Shown here: in pieces, positions 8,679-17,173 of the stretch
Layout of the letters: every line of letters starts with the position of its first letter
Numbering within the stretch: position 1 is the stretch's first letter
From: an uncultured Sphingomonadaceae bacterium
GTDB lineage: Bacteria > Pseudomonadota > Alphaproteobacteria > Sphingomonadales > Sphingomonadaceae
Length of the DNA: 43,396 nucleotides
Reading direction: 5' to 3'
NCBI GenBank assembly: GCA_902806235.1
Contig: CADCVW010000090.1
Span: 1-43,396, forward strand
Program-made: the position numbers and the translations under genes
The notes under the pieces: model-generated
What the model was told of the DNA's origin: nothing
Seen by the model: the letters and a program-made list of their open reading frames with translations, nothing else
Database searches by the model: none

Positions 8679-9659
8679 TCAATCGATGACGACTTGAAAG
8701 GTGACGGTGTTGCTCGCGCCCGCCGAAACATCGCCGACCTGCACTGCGATGCCGCTCGCGCCCGCCGTGCCGGCGTCGTCGCCGGCAGCGTCCGTCAGCT
8801 TGGCGCCGTTCAGCGTGACGCTGCCGGCTTCGTATTTGGTGTCGGTCGGGATCACGTCGGTAATGCGGAAGTTGCGCAGGGTGCCCGAGCCGCTCACGCT
8901 CGCCTTGAGCGAGTAGGTGATCACGGCGCCGGGCACCGCTTCCGAGCCGTTGAACGGGTCCTTTACCGTCGCGGTTTTCTCGAAATCGACCACAGCGGCC
9001 GAGAGCGCGTAGAAGGCGTCGTCGTCGGCGTCCGCGCCCGTGGAGCCTACGACGGCATCGCCGCCGCCCTCGCCACGGCCGGCGAAGCTGTCACCCGGCG
9101 CGCCCGTGCCGGTCGCTGCCTGCCCCGTGAGGCGGATCTGCGCGCGCGCGCCGTCCGTTCCAGCCGGCATGTCGGCCACCACGAAGACGCGTTGCTGACC
9201 GTCGGGAGTCAGCAGCGGATCGTTCGCGCCGACGGTGTACAGCTGGTCCACATTCGCATCGAACAGCCCGTCTTTATCGCTGTCCAAGTAGATGCGCACG
9301 TTGGTCGGATTGAAGTCGTCACCGCCCAGCGCCGCTTCGACGGACAAGCGGACCGCTTCCGCGCCGTTGCCTGCATTGGTGACGATGAAGCTCGTGACCT
9401 GGTTCGGCGCCCCGGCGTTCGCCGTCCGGTCCGCGGCCGGACCCGACACGGCGACGTCCAGCAGCTCGTCAACGCGCAGTTCGACGACGTTCGACGGCAC
9501 CGTCCGCGGGTCGCCAGTAGGGTCGTCATAGGTCGCGGTCGCGGTGTTCACGATCACGGTGCCCGCGCGGGTCCCGGCCGCTCGCGCCGCGTCCGTTCCC
9601 GCCGCCAGCAGCGAGCACCCCGTCAGCAACGCACCGCGTTTCCACCTCCCGCCCGACAT
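8679..9659 (-). CDS. Secreted DUF11-like protein, first gene of the surface locus (326 aa)
   Basis: Basic n-region SGGRWKR, then a hydrophobic stretch ending AARA near residue 27. LTGC (residues 12-15) resembles a lipobox, but only three hydrophobic residues precede it, so ordinary signal peptidase cleavage is more likely. The mature start AGTVIVNTATATY (32-44) is the motif shared with the 363-aa and 1420-aa proteins. Residues 126-134 read DSDKDGLFD, a DxDxDG calcium-loop pattern. QRVFVVADMPAG (156-167) and a C-terminal DUF11-like domain (223-326, PGAVITYSLKASV) follow. I chose ATG 9659 over TTG 9674. The gene heads the minus-strand unit, divergent from the AI-2E permease. Role unknown. Confidence 0.75.
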   Translation of the reverse strand: MSGGRWKRGALLTGCSLLAAGTDAARAAGTRAGTVIVNTATATYDDPTGDPRTVPSNVVELRVDELLDVAVSGPAADRTANAGAPNQVTSFIVTNAGNGAEAVRLSVEAALGGDDFNPTNVRIYLDSDKDGLFDANVDQLYTVGANDPLLTPDGQQRVFVVADMPAGTDGARAQIRLTGQAATGTGAPGDSFAGRGEGGGDAVVGSTGADADDDAFYALSAAVVDFEKTATVKDPFNGSEAVPGAVITYSLKASVSGSGTLRNFRITDVIPTDTKYEAGSVTLNGAKLTDAAGDDAGTAGASGIAVQVGDVSAGASNTVTFQVVID

Positions 9660-9842
9660 CGCCGACCTCGCCAATCCTGTTGTGATTTCGGCGCGCTACA
9701 TCCGACTTGGATAAGAAGCGGTTAACCTGGGCCCGCTTCGTCCGTGCTTGCGTTCCGGCGGGCTTAGGCGGAAACGGCCCAGGTGGCGGATTCCGGACAT
9801 TTTGCGCCCGTCGAGGCATCGGGCGCAGGAGAACTCGCCGCC

Positions 9843-11000
9843 ATGCCGCGCGAGGTGCCGGCGGAAGCGCAGCGCCGCGACCGGCTGCTCGCGGCGCTCA
9901 CATTGACGGCCGGCGTCGGCCTGGCCGTCGCCTTGCCCTTCGCGCTGCGTGCCGGGGCCGAGTTCTTCCTGCCGGTCACCGCCGCTTTCGTGATCGCCAT
10001 CGCGCTGGTGCCCTTGCTCGAATGGTTCGAGCGGCGCGGGCTGCCGTCCGGGCTGGCTTCGCTCCTGTGCGTGACCATGTTCCTGACTCTCGCCAACGGC
10101 GCGCTGGCGGCCATCGTCGTGCCCGCGACCGAGTGGGTCCAGCTCCTGCCCGAGCGCATCGGCCGCGTGCGGGCGACGCTCGCGCCCTTGCTCGACATCT
10201 ATGCCGCGCTGGAACGCTTCATCGACGACGCGCTCGGCCAGTTCGCGGCGGAAAGCTCCACGGGAGGCGCGCGCACCGTACGGGTAGAGACACCCAACTC
10301 GCTCGTCGACCTGCTCGCCACCTCCGCGCCGCACGCGCTGGTGCAGCTGTTCTTCGCGCTGCTGGTGATATTCTTCTTCCTGTCCGGCTGGACGGGAATG
10401 CGCCGTCGAACGATCGTCTCGCGCGGCAGCTTTTCCGGCGCGCTGGCCACCGCACGGGTGATCCAGCAGGTAGTGGATGCCACGTCGACCTACCTCGGCA
10501 CGATCACCTTCATCAACGTCGCGCTGGGCGCGGCGGTAGCGGGGGTGCTGTACCTACTCGAGATGCCAACGCCCTTGATGTGGGGCGGCATCGTCGCGGT
10601 GCTCAACTACGTGCCCTACCTAGGGCCGATCATCGCCGCCCTGCTGCTCGCGCTGGGCGGGCTAATGGCGTTCGACGACTTGTGGGTGGCGCTGATCCCG
10701 GCCGCCGTCTTCGTCGGGCTGCATGTGGTGGAGGCGAACGTCGTCACGCCCTGGACGGTGGGGCGGCGGCTGACGATCAACCCGTTGATGATCCTGCTGT
10801 CCCTAAGCTTCTGGGGCTGGGTGTGGGGCACCACGGGAGCGCTGCTCGCCGTGCCGCTGCTCATTATCGTCCGCACGGTGGTCGCCGCGGCGGGCAAGCC
10901 GGACATCGCGGGCTTCCTGTTCGAGGAAGGGGTGCTCACCCACATCGGCGAGGAGGACGACGACGCGCCGTCGGCCGCAAGGCCGCCGCGGGCCGGTTGA
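9843..11000 (+). CDS. AI-2E family transporter (PF01594-type permease)
   Basis: Polytopic inner-membrane protein of the AI-2E/PerM family. Members export small molecules or act as ion/proton antiporters; most substrates are unknown. From ATG 9843 the product is 385 aa with about eight hydrophobic segments. The family's conserved C-terminal block is present: MWGGIVAVLNYVPYLGPII, then HVVEANVVTPWTVGRRLTINP and WGTTGALLAVPLL. An AGGAG at 9827-9831, 11 nt upstream, supports this start. The frame is open to a GTG at 9783, which would add 20 residues without recognisable features. The short 3' tail is acidic (EEDDDAP). tRNA-Asp follows 37 nt downstream. Confidence 0.88.
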   Translation: MPREVPAEAQRRDRLLAALTLTAGVGLAVALPFALRAGAEFFLPVTAAFVIAIALVPLLEWFERRGLPSGLASLLCVTMFLTLANGALAAIVVPATEWVQLLPERIGRVRATLAPLLDIYAALERFIDDALGQFAAESSTGGARTVRVETPNSLVDLLATSAPHALVQLFFALLVIFFFLSGWTGMRRRTIVSRGSFSGALATARVIQQVVDATSTYLGTITFINVALGAAVAGVLYLLEMPTPLMWGGIVAVLNYVPYLGPIIAALLLALGGLMAFDDLWVALIPAAVFVGLHVVEANVVTPWTVGRRLTINPLMILLSLSFWGWVWGTTGALLAVPLLIIVRTVVAAAGKPDIAGFLFEEGVLTHIGEEDDDAPSAARPPRAG

Positions 11001-11037
11001 CAGCTGGGGCGGCCCCCGCCTAAGCGGCCCCCATCGC

Positions 11038-11114
<77 letters not shown>

Positions 11115-11119
11115 TCGCG

Positions 11120-11329
11120 CTACTTGCCCCAGCGGCCCGTCCCCATCCAGTTGATGAGCGGGCGGAGCGGCAAGGCCCAGGCGATTCCCAGTATCATGTA
11201 GAGCAGCGCCTGGACGAGCACGGGCAGCTGCGAGATTCGCGGCGCGAACAGCGCGACGACCAGCGCGTACACCGTGATGAACAGCACGATCGCGGCGATG
11301 CCCCAGCCGTTGCGCGACTCGGGGCTCAC
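11120..11329 (-). CDS. DUF2842 small membrane protein
   Basis: A 69-aa protein with two transmembrane helices (IAAIVLFITVYALVVALFA, then VLVQALLYMILGIAWALPL) and a conserved C-terminal RPLINWMGTGRW, which fits the DUF2842 family of alphaproteobacteria. The function is unknown. The start is GTG 11329, whose GTGA overlaps the TGA stop of the 5-FTHF cyclo-ligase gene, so translation is probably coupled. A longer reading of this frame, up to 11596, is only the shadow of that upstream gene. It converges with tRNA-Asp. Confidence 0.8.
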   Translation of the reverse strand: MSPESRNGWGIAAIVLFITVYALVVALFAPRISQLPVLVQALLYMILGIAWALPLRPLINWMGTGRWGK

Positions 11330-11907
11330 CGGCAGGCCGCCCAGGCCGAGGGCGTCGCCACCGCGTCGAGTGGCTCGTCCCACGGGTCGACGGGGAGCGG
11401 TTCGTCGCTGAGCTGGTCGTCCCAGCCGATGCCGATCGCCAACACGGGTCCTCCTTCCCTCAGCCGCGCCAGCACGCGGTCGTAATGGCCGCCACCGCGC
11501 CCGAGCCGCGCGCCGCACCGGTCGGCGAGCACGAGGGGAACGAGCAGCGCGTCCGGACGGAGAACGGGCGCGGCGGCCGAAGGCTGCATGCCCCACGGCC
11601 CCGGCACGACCGCCGGCCCTTGGCGGAAGCGCATGGGGGCATCGCGTCCGGCGAACCAGGGAAGCGCGACCCGCTGCTCGGCGTGGAGCGCGGCGAGGAT
11701 GGGCGCGGGGTCGATCTCGTCCGGGGTCGGATGGTAAGCCGCAGCAATCGTCGCGGAGCTGAGGTGCGGCAGCACCCGGTCGCGCAGCGCGGCTTCGAGC
11801 GCGTCGCGCGCGATAGGCGAGAGCGCGCCGGCCAAGGCGCGGCGGCGCCGGAGCGCGCGGGCGCGGAGCGTGGCCTTGTCAGGAGCGTCCCCGGTCAGGG
11901 CCGGCAT
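11326..11907 (-). CDS. ygfA: 5-formyltetrahydrofolate cyclo-ligase
   Basis: Converts 5-formyl-THF to 5,10-methenyl-THF with ATP, recycling folate in the cytosol. The 193-aa product shows the family layout: an N-terminal arginine-rich helix (RARALRRRRAL), the AAYHPTPDEIDPAPIL segment, and near the C-terminus RLGRGGGHYDRVL, the ATP/folate-binding signature, followed by IGIGWDDQL. Its place directly downstream of 6S RNA and zapA is a widely conserved arrangement in proteobacteria. ATG 11907 lies 33 nt beyond the hairpin at the 6S RNA 3' end. The stop overlaps the GTG of the DUF2842 gene. Confidence 0.93.
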   Translation of the reverse strand: MPALTGDAPDKATLRARALRRRRALAGALSPIARDALEAALRDRVLPHLSSATIAAAYHPTPDEIDPAPILAALHAEQRVALPWFAGRDAPMRFRQGPAVVPGPWGMQPSAAAPVLRPDALLVPLVLADRCGARLGRGGGHYDRVLARLREGGPVLAIGIGWDDQLSDEPLPVDPWDEPLDAVATPSAWAACR

Positions 11908-11940
11908 ATTGGGGCGGGTTGGCGGGACCGCCGTGGCCGT

Positions 11941-12083
11941 TTGCCGGAATATCCTCTGACGCCGTTAACGTCAGGTGGGCACCGTTTCACCCGAACCAGG
12001 ATCCGGGGAGGGACAGCTCCCATGGATGATGAATCGCCTCAGGGATGTTCGCTACAGCTCGTACCGGGCAGTACCCGCCGCTG
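11941..12083 (-). ncRNA. ssrS: 6S RNA
   Basis: Regulatory RNA that mimics an open promoter and binds sigma70-RNA polymerase. It lies between zapA and ygfA, the usual site for this gene. On the minus strand GGCGGGTACTG (12079-12069) pairs with CGGTGCCCACC (11984-11974), at 10 of 11 positions, to form a closing stem. The long imperfect rod in between includes CGAGCTGTAGCGAACATCCC and GGGAGCTGTCCC, sequences typical of alphaproteobacterial 6S. A second hairpin, CTGACG-loop-CGTCAG at 11957-11975, follows. TAAATAAC at the zapA stop could serve as its -10 box, putting the 5' end near 12081. The ends are approximate. Confidence 0.8.
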
Positions 12084-12089
12084 CGTTAT

Positions 12090-12455
12090 TTAGGCGTCCT
12101 CGGCGGGCCCGGCAAGGAGCGTCGCGACCGCCTCGAGCCGCTCGGCGACGGCGTGGAGCTCCGGCGAGAGATCGGGGGCGGGCGGGGCGGCGCGAGCGGC
12201 CTCCGTCGCGGCGCGGGCCTCCGCCGCCGCGAACTGCGCGTCCGCGGCGGCCGCGCGCGCGTCGGCCGCCTCGTCGGCGAGCAGCAGCCCGGCGAGCAGC
12301 AGCCCGCGCACCTCGGACATGCCGCCGAGCGAGGCGGCGGCCTGCGCAACCTTGCCGTCGACCATCGCCGCCGCGCGGAGCAAATCCGCTTCCTCGCCGT
12401 CGCGGCACGTCACCGGATACCGCCGCCCGCCGATCAGCAGCTCGACGCTCGCCAC
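12090..12455 (-). CDS. zapA: Cell division protein ZapA
   Basis: FtsZ-associated protein that bundles protofilaments at the division ring. The 121-aa product begins ASVELLIGGRRYPVTCRDGEEADLLRAAAMVDGKV, the N-terminal ZapA globular domain (beta-strand pair, glycine turn, E-E-DLL helix). A long alanine-rich helix from about residue 45 is expected to form the ZapA coiled coil. The start is GTG 12455, 1 nt after the stop of the 76-aa gene, with GGAGGAG about 9 nt upstream inside that gene. 6S RNA begins immediately after the TAA. The C-terminal part is Ala/Pro-rich and less conserved. Confidence 0.88.
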   Translation of the reverse strand: MASVELLIGGRRYPVTCRDGEEADLLRAAAMVDGKVAQAAASLGGMSEVRGLLLAGLLLADEAADARAAAADAQFAAAEARAATEAARAAPPAPDLSPELHAVAERLEAVATLLAGPAEDA

Positions 12456-12456
12456 T

Positions 12457-12687
12457 TCAGCGCTCCTCCACCGCGACCAGCGCGTCGAGCCGCGCGATCG
12501 CCGTCTCGACCGCGTCGCGCAGCGCGGCGTGGGCGAGGAGCAGGCGATGGTGATCTTCGTCGGCGATGCCCTGCGCCGGCGCGGACGCGGATGCCGCGGC
12601 GGGCGCGGGCCGGCGCGCGGCGGCTTCCAACCGCGCCAGCGCGGTATGAAGGCGTCGCAACGCCGCCGTGGTCTCCTGGTCCGCCAT
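12457..12687 (-). CDS. Short helical protein upstream of zapA
   Basis: A 76-aa protein starting at ATG 12687 (MADQETTAALRRLHTALARLEAAARR). It consists of two predicted helices separated by an Ala/Pro/Ser linker: residues 7-27 and about 44-76 (HHRLLLAHAALRDAVETAIARLDALV). It has no signal peptide or membrane segment. Its position directly before zapA, with 1 nt between stop and start, matches a short coiled-coil gene (DUF4164-like) often found there in alphaproteobacteria; the family assignment is tentative. The frame remains open upstream to 13335, but that part is antisense to tkt. A role with ZapA in division is inferred from context only. Confidence 0.65.
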   Translation of the reverse strand: MADQETTAALRRLHTALARLEAAARRPAPAAASASAPAQGIADEDHHRLLLAHAALRDAVETAIARLDALVAVEER

Positions 12688-12734
12688 CGTCGCCGCGCCT
12701 ATCAGCAGCCGCGGCGCGCGCGCAAGCGCGCCGG

Positions 12735-12763
12735 TTGACGCGCCGGGCCACGCGCGACAAAGG
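12735..12763 (+). promoter_or_regulatory. Possible promoter for tkt
   Basis: TTGACG at 12735-12740 is a good -35 match. Seventeen nt later the sequence CAAAGG is a poor -10, so the call rests mainly on the -35 and its position about 90 nt before tkt. Confidence 0.3.
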
Positions 12764-12825
12764 AGCGCCCAACCGTTCCGGGGCTGCGCCCCGGCCGCCC
12801 CGCCCGCGCGCCCGAAAGGCCATTC

Positions 12826-14790
12826 ATGTCCGATCCAACCCGGCTGGCGAACGCGATCCGCGCGCTGGCGATGGACGCGGTCGAGCGGGCGAACAGCGGG
12901 CATCCGGGGATGCCGCTCGGCATGGCGGATGCGGCGACCGTGCTGTTCACGCGCTTTCTGAAGTTCGATCCGCAAATGCCGGACTGGCCGGACCGCGACC
13001 GTTTCGTGCTGTCGGCGGGTCACGGCTCCATGCTGCTCTACGCGGCGCTGCACCTGCTCGGCTACGAGCGGCCGACGTTGGAAGACATCCGGAACTTCCG
13101 GCAGCTTTCTAGCCCGTGCGCGGGGCATCCGGAGAATTTTCTGCTCGCTGGCGTGGAGGCCACCACCGGCCCGCTCGGCCAAGGGCTCGCCATGGCGGTG
13201 GGTATGGCGGTCGCCGAGCGGAGCTTGAACGCGGCATTCGGCGATGCGCTGGTCGACCATTGCACCTGGGTGATTGCCGGCGACGGCGACCTGATGGAGG
13301 GCGTCAACCACGAGGCGGCGGGGCTGGCGGGGCACTTGCGGCTAGGCCGGTTGAACGTGCTGTGGGACGACAACCGCATCACCATCGACGGGGCCACCAG
13401 CCTATCGACGAGCGAGGACGTCGCCGCGCGCTATCGGGCGACCGGCTGGCACGTCGTCGCCTGCGACGGCCACGATCCGGAGGACGTCGCCAACGCGCTC
13501 GCCGAGGCCGTCGCCGACCCGCGCCCTTCCCTGATCGCTTGCCGTACGGTCATCGGTTACGGCGCGCCGAACAAAGCGGGCACCTCCACCGCGCACGGCG
13601 CGCCGCTCGGGCCGGAGGAGGTGGCGGCTGTGCGCCGCGGACTGGGTATGCCGGAAGGCGAGTTTGAGTTGCCGGCGGACGCGGCCGCCGCATGGCGCGA
13701 GGCGGGCGGGCGCTCCGCCCATCTTCGCACGGCGTGGGAACAGCGGCTCGCGTCGTCCCCCCACCGAGCCGAGTTCGCGCGGCGTGTAAGCGGCGAGCTG
13801 CCCGCCGGCTTCTCGCTCCGAGCGCATATCGACGGCCTGCTCGCGTCACCGCGCAAGGTCGCCACACGCAAGGCGAGCGAGCTCGCGCTGGAGGCGGTCA
13901 ACGCCGTCCTGCCCGAGACGATCGGTGGATCGGCCGACCTGACCGGTTCCAACAACACGCGAACGAAGGCGCACAAACCGTTCACCCGCGACGATTATAG
14001 CGGCCGCTATCTCTACTATGGCATCCGCGAGTTCGGCATGGCCGCGGCGATGAACGGGATGGCGCTGCACGGCGGCCTGCTGCCCTACGGCGGCACCTTC
14101 TTGATCTTCTCCGATTATTGCCGCCCGGCGATCCGCCTGTCCGCGCTGCAGCGGGCGCGCGTGGTGTACGTGATGACGCACGACTCCATCGGGCTTGGCG
14201 AGGACGGGCCGACGCACCAGCCGATCGAGCAGCTGATGAGCCTGCGCTTGATCCCGAACCTGGACGTGCTCCGACCGGCGGACGCGGTAGAGACTGCGGA
14301 ATGCTGGGAGCTGGCGGTCGCCAACGCGGGCGGCTCCTCCCTGCTCGCCCTGTCGCGCCAGGACCTGCCGCAGCTGCGGACGGAAGCCGGCGAGAACCGC
14401 TGCGCGCGGGGCGGATACCGGCTGCGCGCGGCCGAAGCGGAGCGCCGCGTCGTGCTCATCGGCACGGGGTCGGAGGTGCAACTGGCGATGCAAGTCGCCG
14501 ACCGGCTGGAGGCGGCGGGCGTCGGCGCGGACGTGGTCTCCATGCCGAGCTGGTCGAGGTTCGCGGCGCAAGGTCCGGCGTACCGCGCCGGGCTGCTGCC
14601 GACGTCCGGTACGCTCCGCGTTTCAATCGAGGCGGGCTCGACGCTCGGCTGGGAGCGTTTCGCGGACTTGCAGTTCGGCCTCGACGGTTTCGGCGCGTCT
14701 GCCCCGGCGAATGTGCTCTTTGATCATTTCGGCCTGACCGCCGACCACATCGCGCCGCGCGTGCTCGCGGCCTTGGAACAGGGAGACTGA
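12826..14790 (+). CDS. tkt: Transketolase
   Basis: TPP- and Mg-dependent enzyme of the pentose-phosphate pathway that moves two-carbon ketol units between sugar phosphates. The 654-aa length is normal. Visible features: SGHPGMPLG with H26, H66 in [16 protein letters not shown], the TPP-binding [13 protein letters not shown] (152-164) ending in a DDNRI metal site, and in the pyrimidine domain [16 protein letters not shown] and [18 protein letters not shown]-terminal transketolase domain follows. The start is ATG 12826 with GAAAGG upstream. The gap gene starts 1 nt after its stop, so the two are one transcription unit. Confidence 0.97.
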   Translation: MSDPTRLANAIRALAMDAVERANSGHPGMPLGMADAATVLFTRFLKFDPQMPDWPDRDRFVLSAGHGSMLLYAALHLLGYERPTLEDIRNFRQLSSPCAGHPENFLLAGVEATTGPLGQGLAMAVGMAVAERSLNAAFGDALVDHCTWVIAGDGDLMEGVNHEAAGLAGHLRLGRLNVLWDDNRITIDGATSLSTSEDVAARYRATGWHVVACDGHDPEDVANALAEAVADPRPSLIACRTVIGYGAPNKAGTSTAHGAPLGPEEVAAVRRGLGMPEGEFELPADAAAAWREAGGRSAHLRTAWEQRLASSPHRAEFARRVSGELPAGFSLRAHIDGLLASPRKVATRKASELALEAVNAVLPETIGGSADLTGSNNTRTKAHKPFTRDDYSGRYLYYGIREFGMAAAMNGMALHGGLLPYGGTFLIFSDYCRPAIRLSALQRARVVYVMTHDSIGLGEDGPTHQPIEQLMSLRLIPNLDVLRPADAVETAECWELAVANAGGSSLLALSRQDLPQLRTEAGENRCARGGYRLRAAEAERRVVLIGTGSEVQLAMQVADRLEAAGVGADVVSMPSWSRFAAQGPAYRAGLLPTSGTLRVSIEAGSTLGWERFADLQFGLDGFGASAPANVLFDHFGLTADHIAPRVLAALEQGD

Positions 14791-14791
14791 C

Positions 14792-15799
14792 GTGACCAAG
14801 GTGATGATCAACGGCTTCGGCCGGATCGGGCGGCTAGTGGCGCGCGCGATCCTCGCGCGGCCCGACAGCGGGCTGGAGCTGGTGTCGATCAACGACCTCG
14901 CCGACGCCAAATCGAACGCGCTGCTGTTCAAGCGGGACTCGGTGCACGGCGCCTACCCGGGCGAAGTGGCGGCTGACGGCAACGATCTCGTCATCGACGG
15001 TCGCCGCGTCCGCGTCACCGCCGAGCGCGACCCAGCGAACCTGCCCCACGCCGAGCAGGGCATCGAACTGGCGCTCGAGTGCACCGGCTTCTTCACGGAC
15101 GCGGCCAAGGCGCGCGCGCACATCGAAGCCGGGGCCAAGCGCGTGCTGATCTCCGCGCCGGCGAAGGGCGCCGACCTGACGGTGGTCTACGGCGTCAACC
15201 ACGACAAGCTGACCCGTGAAATGACGATCGTCTCCAACGCGTCCTGCACCACCAATTGCCTCGCGCCGATCGCCAAGGTGCTCAACGACGCGATCGGCAT
15301 CGAGCGCGGGCTGATGACTACCATCCACAGCTACACCAACGACCAAAAGATTCTCGACCAGATCCACTCGGACATGCGCCGCTCGCGCGCGGCCGCTATG
15401 TCGATGATCCCCACCACCACCGGCGCCGCGCGCGCGGTGGGCGAGGTGCTGCCGGAGCTGAAAGGCAAGCTCGACGGCTCCGCCGTGCGCGTGCCGACGC
15501 CGAACGTCTCGCTGGTGGACCTGACCTTCACGCCCAAGCGCGATACGAGCCTGGCGGAGGTGAACGAGGCTCTCCGCGCCGCGGCGACCGAAGGGCCGCT
15601 CGCCGGCATCCTCGACTATTCGGAGGAGCCGCTGGTCTCCATCGACTATAACCACAACCCGCACAGCTCGACGGTGGACAGCCTAGAGACGGCCGTGCTC
15701 GAGGGTAAGCTGGTCCGCGTGGTGAGCTGGTACGACAACGAATGGGGCTTCTCCAACCGTATGGTCGACACGGCCGCCGCCATGGCGAAGTTCGGCTGA
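14792..15799 (+). CDS. gap: Glyceraldehyde-3-phosphate dehydrogenase, type I
   Basis: Oxidative phosphorylation of glyceraldehyde-3-phosphate to 1,3-bisphosphoglycerate. The 335-aa product has NGFGRIGR (7-14), D35 after the second strand (favours NAD), the catalytic [13 protein letters not shown] with C152, and H179 in [22 protein letters not shown] is near the C-terminus. Start GTG 14792 lies 1 nt after the tkt stop, consistent with translational coupling. Downstream, a 29-nt-arm inverted repeat separates it from pgk, which may affect readthrough. Confidence 0.97.
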   Translation: MTKVMINGFGRIGRLVARAILARPDSGLELVSINDLADAKSNALLFKRDSVHGAYPGEVAADGNDLVIDGRRVRVTAERDPANLPHAEQGIELALECTGFFTDAAKARAHIEAGAKRVLISAPAKGADLTVVYGVNHDKLTREMTIVSNASCTTNCLAPIAKVLNDAIGIERGLMTTIHSYTNDQKILDQIHSDMRRSRAAAMSMIPTTTGAARAVGEVLPELKGKLDGSAVRVPTPNVSLVDLTFTPKRDTSLAEVNEALRAAATEGPLAGILDYSEEPLVSIDYNHNPHSSTVDSLETAVLEGKLVRVVSWYDNEWGFSNRMVDTAAAMAKFG

Positions 15800-15833
15800 G
15801 CGCGCGGAACCAGAGCCGAGCCTTACCCTTTCC

Positions 15834-15917
15834 GTCAGCCCTGAGCTTATCGAAAAGCGGGCGGTGCGCGCCACCGTCCGTCCGTGTGGCCCGCCCTTCG
15901 ACAAGCTCAGTGCTGAC
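15834..15917. repeat. Dispersed palindromic repeat between gap and pgk
   Basis: Two 29-nt arms (15834-15862 and 15889-15917) are inverted copies, matching at about 25 positions, with the core CTGAGCTTRTCGAA. The spacer itself folds (GGTG-loop-CACC). This core recurs as a half-copy near 38318 and is common in sphingomonad genomes. It could form a long transcript hairpin between gap and pgk. Confidence 0.8.
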
Positions 15918-15954
15918 GCAGTAGGGGTGGGCGCGAACACCACAAGGAGATCAG

Positions 15955-17154
15955 GTGCCTAACTTCCGCACGCTCGACGACATCGGCAAAGTCCAGGGCA
16001 AGCGCGTGCTCGTGCGCGTGGACCTCAACGTGCCGATGCAGGATCTGGCTGTCACCGACGACACGCGGTTGCGCGCCACGCTGCCCACCGTCGCCGAGCT
16101 CGCCGACCGCGGCGCGATCGTGCTGCTGCTTGCGCACTTCGGGCGGCCGAAGGGCGTGCAGAGCCCCGACCAGTCGCTCGCGCTGCTGGTGCAGCCGTAC
16201 AGCGCGGTGCTCGGCCGCTTCGTGCGGTTCGTCGAGGACTGCCAAGGCGAGGAGGCCGCGGCGGCCGTCGCGACGATGAATCCGGGTGACGTGGCCATTC
16301 TGGAGAACACGCGCTTCCACGTAGGCGAGGAGGAGAACGACCCTGCGTTGGCGCGGTCCATGGCGCTGCTCGGCGACCTGTACGTCAACGACGCCTTCTC
16401 CGCCGCGCACCGGGCCCACGCCTCGACCGAAGGGCTCGCCCACCTGCTCCCCGCCTTTGCCGGGCGCGCGATGGAGGCGGAGCTGCGGGCGCTGGAGAAA
16501 GCGCTCGGCGCGCCCGAACATCCTGTTGCGGCGGTGGTCGGCGGGGCAAAAGTGTCGACCAAGCTCGACGTGCTCCACCATCTGGTGGACAAGGTCGACC
16601 ACCTCGTTATCGGCGGCGGCATGGCCAACACCTTCCTCGCCGCGCGCGGGGTGAACGTCGGCCGCTCCTTGTGCGAGCACGACCTAGCCGCCACCGCCAA
16701 CTCCATCCTGAACGCGGCGGAAGTAGCGGGCTGCACCGTGCACCTGCCCTACGACGTGGTGGTGGCGACCGAGTTCAGGGCGCACGCCCCGACCCGCGTC
16801 GCGAACGTCCACGAGGTCGCCGCGGACGAGATGATCCTAGACGTCGGCCCCGCCGCGGTGGAAGCGCTCGGCGACGCGCTGAAGACCTGCCGCACCCTCG
16901 TCTGGAACGGCCCGCTCGGCGCGTTCGAGACGCCGCCCTTCGACACCGCCACCGTCGCCCTCGCGCGCACAGCGGCGGCGCTGACGGGGGACGGTTCGCT
17001 CGTCTCCGTGGCGGGCGGCGGCGACACGGTGGCGGCGCTCAACCAGGCGGGCGTCGCCGACAGCTTCACCTTCGTTTCGACGGCGGGCGGGGCCTTCCTC
17101 GAATGGATGGAAGGCAAGACGCTGCCGGGCGTCGCCGCCTTAATGCAGCAGTAA
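15955..17154 (+). CDS. pgk: Phosphoglycerate kinase
   Basis: Makes ATP from 1,3-bisphosphoglycerate in glycolysis. The 399-aa product carries the N-domain signature [12 protein letters not shown] (20-31), AHFGRPKG, the hinge region with [15 protein letters not shown], and the C-terminal nucleotide site [13 protein letters not shown] followed by [19 protein letters not shown]. Start GTG 15955 is preceded by a strong AAGGAGA at 15943-15949. The independent strong ribosome site and the upstream palindrome suggest that expression may not depend fully on gap. The class I aldolase gene follows 19 nt downstream. Confidence 0.97.
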   Translation: MPNFRTLDDIGKVQGKRVLVRVDLNVPMQDLAVTDDTRLRATLPTVAELADRGAIVLLLAHFGRPKGVQSPDQSLALLVQPYSAVLGRFVRFVEDCQGEEAAAAVATMNPGDVAILENTRFHVGEEENDPALARSMALLGDLYVNDAFSAAHRAHASTEGLAHLLPAFAGRAMEAELRALEKALGAPEHPVAAVVGGAKVSTKLDVLHHLVDKVDHLVIGGGMANTFLAARGVNVGRSLCEHDLAATANSILNAAEVAGCTVHLPYDVVVATEFRAHAPTRVANVHEVAADEMILDVGPAAVEALGDALKTCRTLVWNGPLGAFETPPFDTATVALARTAAALTGDGSLVSVAGGGDTVAALNQAGVADSFTFVSTAGGAFLEWMEGKTLPGVAALMQQ

Positions 17155-17173
17155 GCACACAGGGAGCGTACAC

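Noticed and set aside
9603-9659. Possible lipoprotein signal (LTGC) in the 326-aa protein
   Set aside because: The hydrophobic segment before the cysteine is only about three residues, too short for a normal lipobox signal; an ordinary signal peptide fits better.
9707-11023. 438-codon frame overlapping the AI-2E permease
   Set aside because: A frame-shifted reading of the permease; Arg/Ala-rich with no membrane segments.
12457-13335. Long minus-strand frame that includes the 76-aa gene
   Set aside because: The upstream two-thirds are antisense to tkt. Only the part from ATG 12687 has a plausible composition and operon spacing.
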